From: CAZDCD01 sp964503885
GTDB taxonomy: Bacteria > Bacteroidota > Bacteroidia > Bacteroidales > UBA10428
Reading direction: 5' to 3'
Length of the DNA: 30,863 bases
Assembly (NCBI GenBank): GCA_964503885.1
Contig: CAZDCD010000039.1
Coordinates: 1 to 30,863, forward strand
The notes under the pieces were generated by a model that made no database searches, was not told the DNA's origin, and worked only from the letters and a program-made list of their open reading frames with translations. Below, in pieces: positions 1-6,853 of the stretch; position 1 is the first letter of the stretch, and the number at the start of each line of letters is the position of its first letter. The translations under genes and the position numbers were made by a program.

Positions 1-76
1 CAGAAGAATTATCAGAGATAGTGTTACCTATGGAACTTGACATATTATCCATCATGATATTGCTGTAACAATCCAT
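1..76 (-). CDS. Possible N-terminus of a gene leaving the window on the left
   Basis: An open frame on the minus strand starts at ATG 76-74 and stays open to the window edge, giving about 25 residues that begin MDCYSNIMMDNMSSSIGN. A GGAG sequence lies about 5 nt before this ATG, a plausible ribosome-binding site. A second in-frame ATG pair lies at about 55-50. The stretch is too short to assign to a family, and an open frame of this length can arise by chance. It would lie downstream of psd on the same strand, separated by about 260 nt of repeat-rich DNA. Confidence 0.35.
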   Translation of the reverse strand, partial: MDCYSNIMMDNMSSSIGNTISDNSS

Positions 77-99
77 TGTGCTCCATATCTGGTAGTAAG

Positions 100-333
100 C
101 AACAAGTAACGAAATCCAGTTGTCTGCGCCTGTATAACATTGCGTATTACTCGTTACTATGTCACTCGTCACTTTTCCGGATCCAGCATCCTGAATCTGC
201 CCGTCGCATGTCTGCGTCATCTGTCGCTTGCCTTATGGCAGCCAGGGTAGAAAAGCTTAGCAAAGGTGGAAAACTTTAAACTCTGAGCTTTGACCTTGCC
301 TTGGCAGCAGGCAAGCTTTGAACCTTGAACCTA
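100..333. repeat. Intergenic short-period repeat tract with hairpin
   Basis: This non-coding stretch follows the 3' end of psd. It holds degenerate tandem units of about 7 nt (TATTACT, CGTTACT, CGTCACT at 140-175). It also holds a hairpin, CTTGCCT (295-301) with AGGCAAG (309-315), followed by a 7-nt repeat TTTGAAC CTTGAAC ending 4 nt from the psd stop codon. Positions 308-330 match 16772-16794 at 22 of 23 bases, so it belongs to a dispersed family. The short plus-strand ORF here has no protein-like features. Confidence 0.6.
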
Positions 334-990
334 CTATTCCAGCTCAGCAATTGCTGTTCGCATTGACCTTGCTGATTGATTGAGGCTTACGTTGATTTTG
401 GCATTCAGGGGCAGAAACAGGTCGACCCTCGATCCGAATTTGATAAATCCGAGTTCATTTCCCTGCAAAACATCCTGATTTACGCTGGAGTATGTTACCA
501 CACGGCGGGCAACCGCTCCGGCAATCTGTCTGATCAGCACGGGAATTTTTCCCGGTGTCTCCAGGACTATCGTTGCCCTTTCGTTTTCAGTGGAAGATTT
601 TGGATGCCACGCTACCAGGTATTTTCCCGGATGATAGTTGAAGTAAATGACTTTTCCGCTTACCGGGTAATAGTTCACATGAACATTTAGCGGCGACATA
701 AAAATAGAGATCTGGATCCGTCTGTCTTTAAGGTATTCAGGTTCATCGACCTCTTCAATAACCACAATTTTTCCGTCGGCAGGGGCATAGATAATCTTGT
801 CGTCTGCCCGGAAAGGTCGCGACGGAACCCTGAAAAACCAGAAGATCAGGGCATATAATACTACCACCATAACAATAAACGATACGGTAATCCATTCAGC
901 ATGTACAAAAATCCAGATCGGTGCACACAACAGGGCAAGCACAATGCCCGCCAGCGCCAGGGTGGTAGATCCTTCACGGTGAATTTTCAT
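334..990 (-). CDS. psd: Phosphatidylserine decarboxylase, short (archaeal/Bacteroidota) type
   Basis: Predicted to decarboxylate phosphatidylserine to phosphatidylethanolamine at the inner membrane. The 218-residue protein has two N-terminal hydrophobic segments (about residues 10-55). The family core follows, with the motif FGSRVD near residue 186. In this family, chain cleavage before the Ser of the GS pair creates the pyruvoyl cofactor. The length fits the short subfamily rather than the roughly 300-residue E. coli enzyme. It lies 138 nt downstream of cdsA on the same strand, which makes the CDP-diacylglycerol used upstream in the pathway. No phosphatidylserine synthase gene is in the window, though one could lie to the left. 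The start ATG at 990 gives a normal N-terminus (MKIHREGSTT). Confidence 0.9.
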   Translation of the reverse strand: MKIHREGSTTLALAGIVLALLCAPIWIFVHAEWITVSFIVMVVVLYALIFWFFRVPSRPFRADDKIIYAPADGKIVVIEEVDEPEYLKDRRIQISIFMSPLNVHVNYYPVSGKVIYFNYHPGKYLVAWHPKSSTENERATIVLETPGKIPVLIRQIAGAVARRVVTYSSVNQDVLQGNELGFIKFGSRVDLFLPLNAKINVSLNQSARSMRTAIAELE

Positions 991-1128
991 GACAGGTCGT
1001 CGAATAAATGGTTTTTCAGATGATTCCTTTAATTATTAAATATCGGTGAATTTAATCAAATAAAGCTCCTTATTTTATTCTAAATAAACAAGTGTCGCTT
1101 TCGATAAGTAATCGCAATGTGTTCAATA

Positions 1129-1941
1129 TCAGTTATACACAATAACCAGGTACATAAAGACAAACGGAGCGCTTAACAATACCGAGTCAATCCTGTCGAG
1201 AATACCCCCGTGGCCCGGCAACATCTTCCCCGAGTCTTTGCTGTTTGCCGAGCGTTTCATCATCGATTCTACCAGGTCGCCATAAACTCCTGCAACGGAA
1301 ATTACGATAGCCGTTACGATCCAGTCGGTTGTCCTCAGTATGGGGAATAATCCACCGATAAAACAGGCAGCGATAAGCGTAAAGAGTGCACCTCCGACGG
1401 CTCCTTCCCAGGATTTTTTTGGTGAAATGCGTTCAAAAAGCCTGTGCTTTCCGAACGAAATGCCAACAAGATAGGCAAGTGAATCGTTGATCCATATCAG
1501 GATGAAAAATCCCAGGATGATCTCATACGTATAGGTGTTGCCAAAAAATGCAAAATAGTTGAAAATTGAAAGAGGGACCGCAACATATACAAGGCCCAGA
1601 ATACCTGCAGCAATATCAACTACCGGCTGTGATTTTTTCCGGTACAATACGAGAACAAACATCAGCGCGGCAAAAGGAATAACAGCAACGCTTATGGTAA
1701 CCGGAAGATCAAAGATATACGAGACAAAAACCGATAAAAACAGCACAAAACCTCCGGCCACTCCGGTAAACCGTGGGGGAGAACATCCGAATTTGCGGGT
1801 TAGTGAATAAAACTCATTCAGGGATAATATAGTAATTGCCAGGAATACAAGGCCAAAAGAATAAGGACCCAGCAAAAGGGATCCGGTAATTACCAGCACA
1901 TAGAGGAAACCCGTAAGCGTACGGGTAAACAGATTATTCAA
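1129..1941 (-). CDS. cdsA: Phosphatidate cytidylyltransferase
   Basis: CdsA makes CDP-diacylglycerol from phosphatidic acid and CTP, the branch point of bacterial phospholipid synthesis. The 270-residue protein is a polytopic inner-membrane protein with about eight hydrophobic segments. It carries the family signature near the C-terminus: KRSANSKDSGKMLPGHGG followed by ILDRID (about residues 230-253). The upstream KKSWEG motif is also present. Its ATG (1941) overlaps the stop of the upstream DUF2007 gene by 4 nt, which suggests translational coupling. Length and signature are normal and nothing is missing. Confidence 0.95.
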   Translation of the reverse strand: MNNLFTRTLTGFLYVLVITGSLLLGPYSFGLVFLAITILSLNEFYSLTRKFGCSPPRFTGVAGGFVLFLSVFVSYIFDLPVTISVAVIPFAALMFVLVLYRKKSQPVVDIAAGILGLVYVAVPLSIFNYFAFFGNTYTYEIILGFFILIWINDSLAYLVGISFGKHRLFERISPKKSWEGAVGGALFTLIAACFIGGLFPILRTTDWIVTAIVISVAGVYGDLVESMMKRSANSKDSGKMLPGHGGILDRIDSVLLSAPFVFMYLVIVYN

Positions 1942-2141
1942 TGGTCGAGATCTTTTAATACAAATTTTGCTCTCAGTATATCGTTTCGCACTACGAAGAG
2001 CTCTATTTCACCGAAAAGATACGATGAATCTTTTTTGTTGACTTCCACATAATCGACCCCGTTTTCCTTAAGCAATCCCTTTGCAAGCTCACCGGTAAAT
2101 TCATCGGTAGTGCTGAAAATTATTGTCCATTCGTCGGTCAT
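1938..2141 (-). CDS. DUF2007 small protein
   Basis: This 67-residue cytosolic protein has the pattern of the DUF2007 (putative signal-transducing) family: a beta strand (WTIIFSTTDEF), a helix (TGELAKGLLKENGVDYVEVN), then strands containing GEIELFVV and a final helix. The family fold resembles the PII-like alpha/beta ferredoxin group. Its biochemical role is not established. It lies 29 nt after ftsH and overlaps cdsA by 4 nt, so it is almost certainly in the same transcript. Its conserved place between a membrane protease and a lipid enzyme hints at a membrane-related role, but that is inference. Confidence 0.8.
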   Translation of the reverse strand: MTDEWTIIFSTTDEFTGELAKGLLKENGVDYVEVNKKDSSYLFGEIELFVVRNDILRAKFVLKDLDH

Positions 2142-2170
2142 TCCTGCATCAACAAATAAGTACCTTTATA

Positions 2171-4234
2171 TCAGGCCGATTTTTTGATACCGGCTTCCTT
2201 CTTGGCTTTGGTCACTTTTACTTTTTCAACTTCCTGCTTTTCCGCCTCTTCCCAGTTGGATGTTTTAAACATCCGCTTGCCAAAGATCTTTTCAAGATCT
2301 TCTCCAAACAATACCTCTTTTTCAAGCAGGAGTTCTCCAAGCTTGACCAACCCGTCTTTATGTTTTTTCAGCGTCTCCAATGCGCGGTTGTATTGCTCAT
2401 CGACGATGCGTTTAACTTCCTGATCGATAATTTCGGCAGTTCTCTCGCTAAAGGGCTTGGTAAACGAATATTCACTCTGTCCTGTGGAATCGTAAAAGCT
2501 AAGGTTCCCGATCTTTTCACTCAATCCGAAATAGCTTACCATAGCATAGGACTGCTTGGTTACTCTTTCGAGATCGTTCAGGGCTCCTGTGGATAACTTT
2601 CCGAAATTTACCTCTTCTGATGCTCTTCCCCCGAGTGCTGAGCATATCTCATCGAGAAGCTGGTCTTTATTGGTAATCTGGCGCTCTTCAGGCAAATACC
2701 ATGCAGCCCCGAGTGCCTTGCCGCGTGGGATAATGGTGACTTTCACCAGAGGATTGGCATATTCAAGCAGCCAGCTTATTGTAGCATGTCCTGCCTCGTG
2801 GAAAGCAATGGTGCGTTTTTCATCCGGCGTTATGATCTTATTCTTTTTTTCCAGGCCTCCGATGATCCGGTCGATCGCATCGAGAAAATCTTGGCGCTGT
2901 ACAGCACGTTTATTTTTCCGTGCGGCAATAAGTGCTGATTCATTGCATACATTAGCGATATCTGCTCCCGAAAATCCAGGCGTCTGCTTGGCCAGAAAGT
3001 CTACATCAAGTGATTTTTCGTATTTGAGCGGTTTGATATGCACCATGAAAATTTCCCTGCGTTCATTTAGATCGGGCAGCTCAACGTTGATCTGTCTGTC
3101 AAAACGACCAGCCCGCAAAAGGGCCCTGTCGAGAATATCGGCCCTGTTGGTGGCGGCGAGTATGATTACCCCTGCATTTGAGGCAAAGCCGTCCATCTCG
3201 GTTAACAGCTGATTGAGTGTATTTTCACGTTCGTCGTTTGCGCCGAAATTCGGATTCCTACCCCTGGCGCGGCCAATGGCATCAATTTCATCAATGAAGA
3301 CAATGCACGGAGCTTTTTCCTTGGCCTGCTTGAAGAGATCGCGTACCCTTGAAGCGCCAACGCCAACGAACATTTCCACAAAATCTGATCCCGACATGGA
3401 AAAGAACGGTACATGAGCTTCGCCGGCAACCGCTTTGGCAAGTAATGTTTTTCCGGTTCCCGGAGGCCCAACGAGCAATGCACCTTTGGGAATTTTACCA
3501 CCCAGATCGGTATATTTATTTGGATTTTTAAGAAAATCCACGATTTCCTTAATTTCAATTTTTGCTTCTTCAAGACCCGCAACATCATTGAAATTGATCT
3601 TCACGTTAGTATCCCGGTCGAAAATCCTGGCTTTTGATTTTCCCACATTGAAGATGTTGGAAGCACCACCTCCTCCTCCGCCCGCACCGCTCATCCTTCT
3701 AAAAATGAACAGCCATACCACCACAATCAGCAGTATGGGGATGAGCCATCCGAACATCTCACCAAAATCTTTCCGCGTTTCGCTCTCGGGGTAAATACGC
3801 TCATCTTCGGGCATATTCTTTTGAGCTTCATTAAGCCTGTTATAAAATTCATCCACAGAAGAGATTTCGAAGGCATAATGTGGTCCCGAAGCATTGAATT
3901 TTCCAAATCCGCGTTCAGTCAGTTTCTTGTATTTTGGCTGGTTCAGCCTGTCGGGTTTTATATATACTTCAACTATCTTGCTGTTAACAATAACCACCTT
4001 CTGCACGTCATTCGTCAGCAACATTTCATCCTTAAATGTTCTCCAGTCTGTTTTTAAAGTACTCTGTCCTGAATCAAAAACCCAAATGGATACAAAAGCC
4101 AGGGCAATCAGCACATATATCCATACCGTATTGAACCTGGGTTTCCTGGGAATGTTATCTCCCATGCCGGGTTCTCTTGGTGGCCTGTTACTATCTGGTT
4201 TTTTTTGCTTATTTTCTGCCATCTGAAAATTCAT
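2171..4234 (-). CDS. ftsH: ATP-dependent zinc metalloprotease FtsH
   Basis: FtsH is a membrane-anchored AAA+ protease that degrades misfolded membrane proteins and regulatory substrates. Order in the chain: a cytosolic N-terminus, TM1 (VWIYVLIALAFVSIWVF), a periplasmic domain, TM2 (GWLIPILLIVVVWLFIF), a Gly-rich linker, an AAA domain with Walker A GPPGTGKT (residues 256-263 from this start), Walker B IVFIDEID, an SRH ending RAGRFDRQI, and the peptidase with the zinc motif HEAGH. I chose ATG 4234 (687 aa). The longer frame from 4279 would overlap the end of rsfS and adds an unlikely basic N-terminus; 4234 starts 5 nt after the rsfS stop and has an A/G-rich leader. ATG 4222 is also possible. 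The C-terminal tail is Lys-rich, as in many Bacteroidota FtsH. Confidence 0.95.
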   Translation of the reverse strand: MNFQMAENKQKKPDSNRPPREPGMGDNIPRKPRFNTVWIYVLIALAFVSIWVFDSGQSTLKTDWRTFKDEMLLTNDVQKVVIVNSKIVEVYIKPDRLNQPKYKKLTERGFGKFNASGPHYAFEISSVDEFYNRLNEAQKNMPEDERIYPESETRKDFGEMFGWLIPILLIVVVWLFIFRRMSGAGGGGGGASNIFNVGKSKARIFDRDTNVKINFNDVAGLEEAKIEIKEIVDFLKNPNKYTDLGGKIPKGALLVGPPGTGKTLLAKAVAGEAHVPFFSMSGSDFVEMFVGVGASRVRDLFKQAKEKAPCIVFIDEIDAIGRARGRNPNFGANDERENTLNQLLTEMDGFASNAGVIILAATNRADILDRALLRAGRFDRQINVELPDLNERREIFMVHIKPLKYEKSLDVDFLAKQTPGFSGADIANVCNESALIAARKNKRAVQRQDFLDAIDRIIGGLEKKNKIITPDEKRTIAFHEAGHATISWLLEYANPLVKVTIIPRGKALGAAWYLPEERQITNKDQLLDEICSALGGRASEEVNFGKLSTGALNDLERVTKQSYAMVSYFGLSEKIGNLSFYDSTGQSEYSFTKPFSERTAEIIDQEVKRIVDEQYNRALETLKKHKDGLVKLGELLLEKEVLFGEDLEKIFGKRMFKTSNWEEAEKQEVEKVKVTKAKKEAGIKKSA

Positions 4235-4239
4235 TAAAA

Positions 4240-4596
4240 TTATTCTTCTTCTATTCTTTTTTGTTGGGCATCTCCCCACAAATCCTCAAGCTTATAATGA
4301 TCGCGGTACTCTTTCTGAAAGATATGCACTACTATGTCATGAAAGTCCATCAATACCCACTGTGAATTTTGCATTCCCTCCAAATGGCTGACACGTATAT
4401 TGAAGGTCATTTTCATCTTCTCTTCTACCGATTTTGCAATTGCCCCTACCTGTGTGGACGAATCGCCATGGCAGATTATGAAAGTGTCGCAGAATGCATA
4501 ATGAATGGCCGATAAATCAATAACTACAATTTCTTTCCCTTTTTTTTCCAGTATTCCTTCAACAATGGTATCAATCAGATCTTTTTCCCGAATCAA
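4240..4596 (-). CDS. rsfS: Ribosomal silencing factor RsfS (DUF143)
   Basis: RsfS binds ribosomal protein uL14 on the 50S subunit and blocks joining with 30S, lowering translation in stationary phase or starvation. The 118-residue protein has the family hallmarks: ILEKKGKEIVVIDLSA, then CDTFIICHGDSSTQVGAIA, then HLEGMQNSQWVLMDFHDIVV and HIFQKEYRDHYKLEDLW. It is the first gene of the minus-strand run rsfS-ftsH-DUF2007-cdsA and is divergent from birA. This gene pair and order recur in many Bacteroidota. A -7-like element lies 31 nt before the ATG. Confidence 0.95.
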   Translation of the reverse strand: MIREKDLIDTIVEGILEKKGKEIVVIDLSAIHYAFCDTFIICHGDSSTQVGAIAKSVEEKMKMTFNIRVSHLEGMQNSQWVLMDFHDIVVHIFQKEYRDHYKLEDLWGDAQQKRIEEE

Positions 4597-4626
4597 AATT
4601 AGTATTAATTAAGTTTATTATCTTCA

Positions 4627-4634
4627 CAAATGTA
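4627..4634 (-). promoter_or_regulatory. Candidate -7 element for the rsfS-ftsH-cdsA transcript
   Basis: On the minus strand this reads TACATTTG, an exact match to the Bacteroidota -7 consensus TAnnTTTG. It would give a transcription start near 4620 and a leader of about 25 nt before the rsfS ATG (4596). The expected TTG about 19-21 nt further upstream is poor (TTTCTG), so the call rests on one element plus good placement. Confidence 0.5.
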
Positions 4635-4810
4635 ATGAATTAAATTTTTACAGAAATTATAACCCGCAGAAATCATTGTGCTTGGTTAATACAGCTGTAA
4701 GTTTGTCATTCTCAACACTCGATTCATTACAAAATAAAATCAGTTTAAGATGAGTCTATAGTAATACAATAACAATACCAATTTGTTTATACCGGTTCAA
4801 TTTTTTTAGT

Positions 4811-5560
4811 ATGACAGGCTTAAACCTCTATCACAGACTCATTCGTTATGGTGTTCTGGAATCGACCAATGGATTTGCGGCAGAATCTTTACAATCGAGT
4901 AATCCGGCCAACGGGACTGTTATTTTGGCAGATTATCAGACAAAGGGCAAAGGACAGGCAGAAAATGTATGGATCGGGGAAAAAGGCAGGAACCTCGCGT
5001 TTACAATCATATATTACCCGAACGGTCTTGATGCAGGCAGGCAGTTTAATCTTTCCATGGCGCTTTCAGCGGGAATTTATGATTTTTTACATGCAGAACT
5101 GGCCGGTATAAAAATAAAATGGCCGAATGACATTTATGCCACAAATAAAAAGATTGCGGGTATACTAATTGAAAACGGAGTACAGGGAAACAGGCTGGTG
5201 AGTTCGTTACTAGGTGTCGGCCTTAATGTGAACCAGGAACTGTTCCCGGATTTTGAGGTCGAACCCACCTCAATGAAACTTGAAAAAAAACTTGAATATG
5301 ACCGGGAGCAGGTACTCAGGGGAGTGCTCGGATCGATCGGAAAATGGCTGGACATCCTTCATTTGGGCAACACCACATTGATCAAAGAAAAGTATGAGAA
5401 ATGCCTTTACCTATATAAGAGGTGGGCTGAATTCAGCACCGGCGGTTCAACGTTTACAGCCATGATCAACGGAGTGAATGAGTACGGGCAACTGGTGCTG
5501 GTAAAAAAAGATTCTTCCACAGCTTTTTTTAATTTTAAGGAGATTCGGTTTCTGCAGTGA
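4811..5560 (+). CDS. birA: Biotin--[acetyl-CoA-carboxylase] ligase
   Basis: This enzyme activates biotin with ATP and attaches it to the biotin carrier domain of carboxylases. The 249-residue chain holds the ligase core: LESTNGFAAE (residues about 16-25), the nucleotide-binding loop KGKGQAENVWIGEKGRNL (about 45-62), KWPNDIY (about 104-110) and KKIAGILIE (about 114-122). A short C-terminal SH3-like domain follows. There is no N-terminal winged helix, so it is a monofunctional ligase and not the repressor type. It is divergent from rsfS. A repeat tract beginning with GGTGATTTGG follows its stop codon almost directly. Confidence 0.93.
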   Translation: MTGLNLYHRLIRYGVLESTNGFAAESLQSSNPANGTVILADYQTKGKGQAENVWIGEKGRNLAFTIIYYPNGLDAGRQFNLSMALSAGIYDFLHAELAGIKIKWPNDIYATNKKIAGILIENGVQGNRLVSSLLGVGLNVNQELFPDFEVEPTSMKLEKKLEYDREQVLRGVLGSIGKWLDILHLGNTTLIKEKYEKCLYLYKRWAEFSTGGSTFTAMINGVNEYGQLVLVKKDSSTAFFNFKEIRFLQ

Positions 5561-5563
5561 TGT

Positions 5564-5697
5564 TTAAAGGTGATTTGGTGATTAAGTGAAGAAGAATCAT
5601 AATACTTAGGACTCCGGAATTTACATTGAATGCAATCATAAAAAAATCAAATCCATAATCGCTTAATCACTCAATCACCTCATTACTTATTCACCTG
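5564..5697. repeat. Periodic (8-nt) intergenic repeat forming a long imperfect inverted repeat
   Basis: Just after the birA stop the sequence runs GGTGATTT GGTGATTA AGTGAAGA. About 75 nt further it runs CGCTTAAT CACTCAAT CACCTCAT, the imperfect reverse complement (about 18 of 21 positions pair). The two arms could form a long hairpin. The same units occur at 16686-16720 after another plus-strand gene. No ORF is supported here. Confidence 0.6.
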
Positions 5698-5714
5698 CAG
5701 GGCCGGCTTGAAAT

Positions 5715-5737
5715 GAAAAAAGCCCCGGAGGGGCTTT
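5715..5737 (-). terminator. Rho-independent terminator of the small exported-protein gene
   Basis: On the minus strand AAAGCCCC (5737-5730), loop TCC, GGGGCTTT (5726-5719) is followed by more T residues to 5715. The stem is GC-rich and perfect, with a run of six T. It lies 20 nt past the stop of the 91-residue gene at 5757-6032. Confidence 0.88.
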
Positions 5738-5756
5738 GGCCGGTTCTAAAATGTTC

Positions 5757-6032
5757 TTATTTTTTGTCGCCGTCCTTGGCTTTGCTGCATGAAGATTTTT
5801 CGGCAGTTTTTGTACACGTGCTGTCGTTTTTCTTTTCTGCGGTTGCATTTTCTGTTGTGGCCGACCCGGAATTATCCTTGGTATTTTCCTTGGCCTGGGT
5901 GGCATCTTTCTGAGTGGGTTCATCATCGTTCATCACCGATTCGTAGTTTGCTGAACTTGCCGTGACAGCAACAGGGGCTGCAAATGCACCAATAAAAAGG
6001 GCGAGGGCAAAAGAAATCACTAATTTTTTCAT
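5757..6032 (-). CDS. Small exported hydrophilic protein, function unknown
   Basis: I do not recognise this 91-residue protein. It has a clear Sec signal peptide (MKKLVISFALALFIGAFAAP, cleavage probably after VAVTASS or AAPVAVTA). The mature part of about 65 residues is very polar, rich in Lys, Glu, Asp, Asn, Thr and Ser, with two Cys (STCTKTAEKSSCSK) and probably disordered. Such proteins are common in Bacteroidota and lack assigned roles. It has its own terminator (5715-5737). A near-consensus -7 element, TATTTTTA on the minus strand, lies about 30 nt upstream of the ATG, so it is probably a single-gene transcript. Confidence 0.75.
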   Translation of the reverse strand: MKKLVISFALALFIGAFAAPVAVTASSANYESVMNDDEPTQKDATQAKENTKDNSGSATTENATAEKKNDSTCTKTAEKSSCSKAKDGDKK

Positions 6033-6210
6033 ATTCGACTATTTAAATGATTATTACTTTTGTAAAAATAGCCGTTTAAAGCCGCCGGTGCTGTTAACCA
6101 GGTGTTAAAAGAGAAATAAAGATCATAATATCCGTTTATTACAGGTTGCCTGCGATCGATCTCAGCTTTCCGATAATCGTATGCATCTCTTTCCCGGAAA
6201 TTCTTTTCCT

Positions 6211-6609
6211 CTAACTGCTGTCGATTGCTGCATCATAATATGCACGGAGTTTCGGATACCAGTCTCCCGGATCGGGAAGATCTCCCTTATACCTTGGTAT
6301 GATATACAGATGCAGGTGCATGACCGATTGCCCGGCTTCCTCCTTTTCCTGTATGGTCCAGTTAAATGCATCGGTATTGAATGCAACCTGTATGATCCTT
6401 ACCACTTTTTTTGACAACCTGAGCATTTCAAGCAGAAGCTCATCGGAAAGGTCTGTAAAGCTGGTCAGGTGCATTTTAGGAATCACAAGCGAATGTCCGG
6501 GAAAGGCAGATGCGATATTATAAACAGCCAGAAAATTCAGGCTTTCCGCGAATGCAATGGTATTGATTGTGGGATTGCAGAACGGGCAATTGTTTTCGGA
6601 TCTGTGCAT
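6211..6609 (-). CDS. HIT family hydrolase (Fhit/Ap4A-type)
   Basis: HIT proteins hydrolyse or transfer nucleoside phosphates such as dinucleoside polyphosphates. This 132-residue protein has CPFC (C8, C11, likely zinc site), GHSLVIPKMH (39-47), and the signature QSVMHLHLYIIPR (94-106). In the HxHxH triad, H98 and the nucleophile H100 are present but the third position is Tyr102. The tail DWYPKLRAYYDAA completes the domain. Gene order gives no clear substrate. The start at 6609 (MHRSENNCPFC) puts the zinc motif at the usual distance from the N-terminus. Confidence 0.85.
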   Translation of the reverse strand: MHRSENNCPFCNPTINTIAFAESLNFLAVYNIASAFPGHSLVIPKMHLTSFTDLSDELLLEMLRLSKKVVRIIQVAFNTDAFNWTIQEKEEAGQSVMHLHLYIIPRYKGDLPDPGDWYPKLRAYYDAAIDSS

Positions 6610-6782
6610 GCAGAAAGGTTTACCTTTTCAGTCAAGTAATACGGGTTTCGGTCACCTGAGATAAATGTATGTTTTTTAAAATTTCCAGGGTGAATTCTGA
6701 CCTGCAGTTTTAGTAAACCGGGTAGGGTATTACAGGGGAGGATTTCTGATCCTGTCTGTCGATCATTCTGAAAGAAAACAAT

Positions 6783-6827
6783 AAAAAAAGCTGTCTGTGC
6801 AAGACTTGTAAAGCCTTGCAAGACAGC
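6783..6827 (-). terminator. Rho-independent terminator of the xylanase gene
   Basis: On the minus strand GCTGTCTTGCAA (6827-6816) pairs with TTGCACAGACAGC with one bulged base, and T7 follows (6789-6783). It begins 27 nt after the xylanase stop codon, the expected position. Confidence 0.85.
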
Positions 6828-6853
6828 CTGAAAAATATTAACACTATAATCAA

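Noticed and set aside
2556..3794. Several long ORFs opposite ftsH (up to 218 codons)
   Set aside because: They are antisense shadows of a strongly conserved gene and show no domain or signal.
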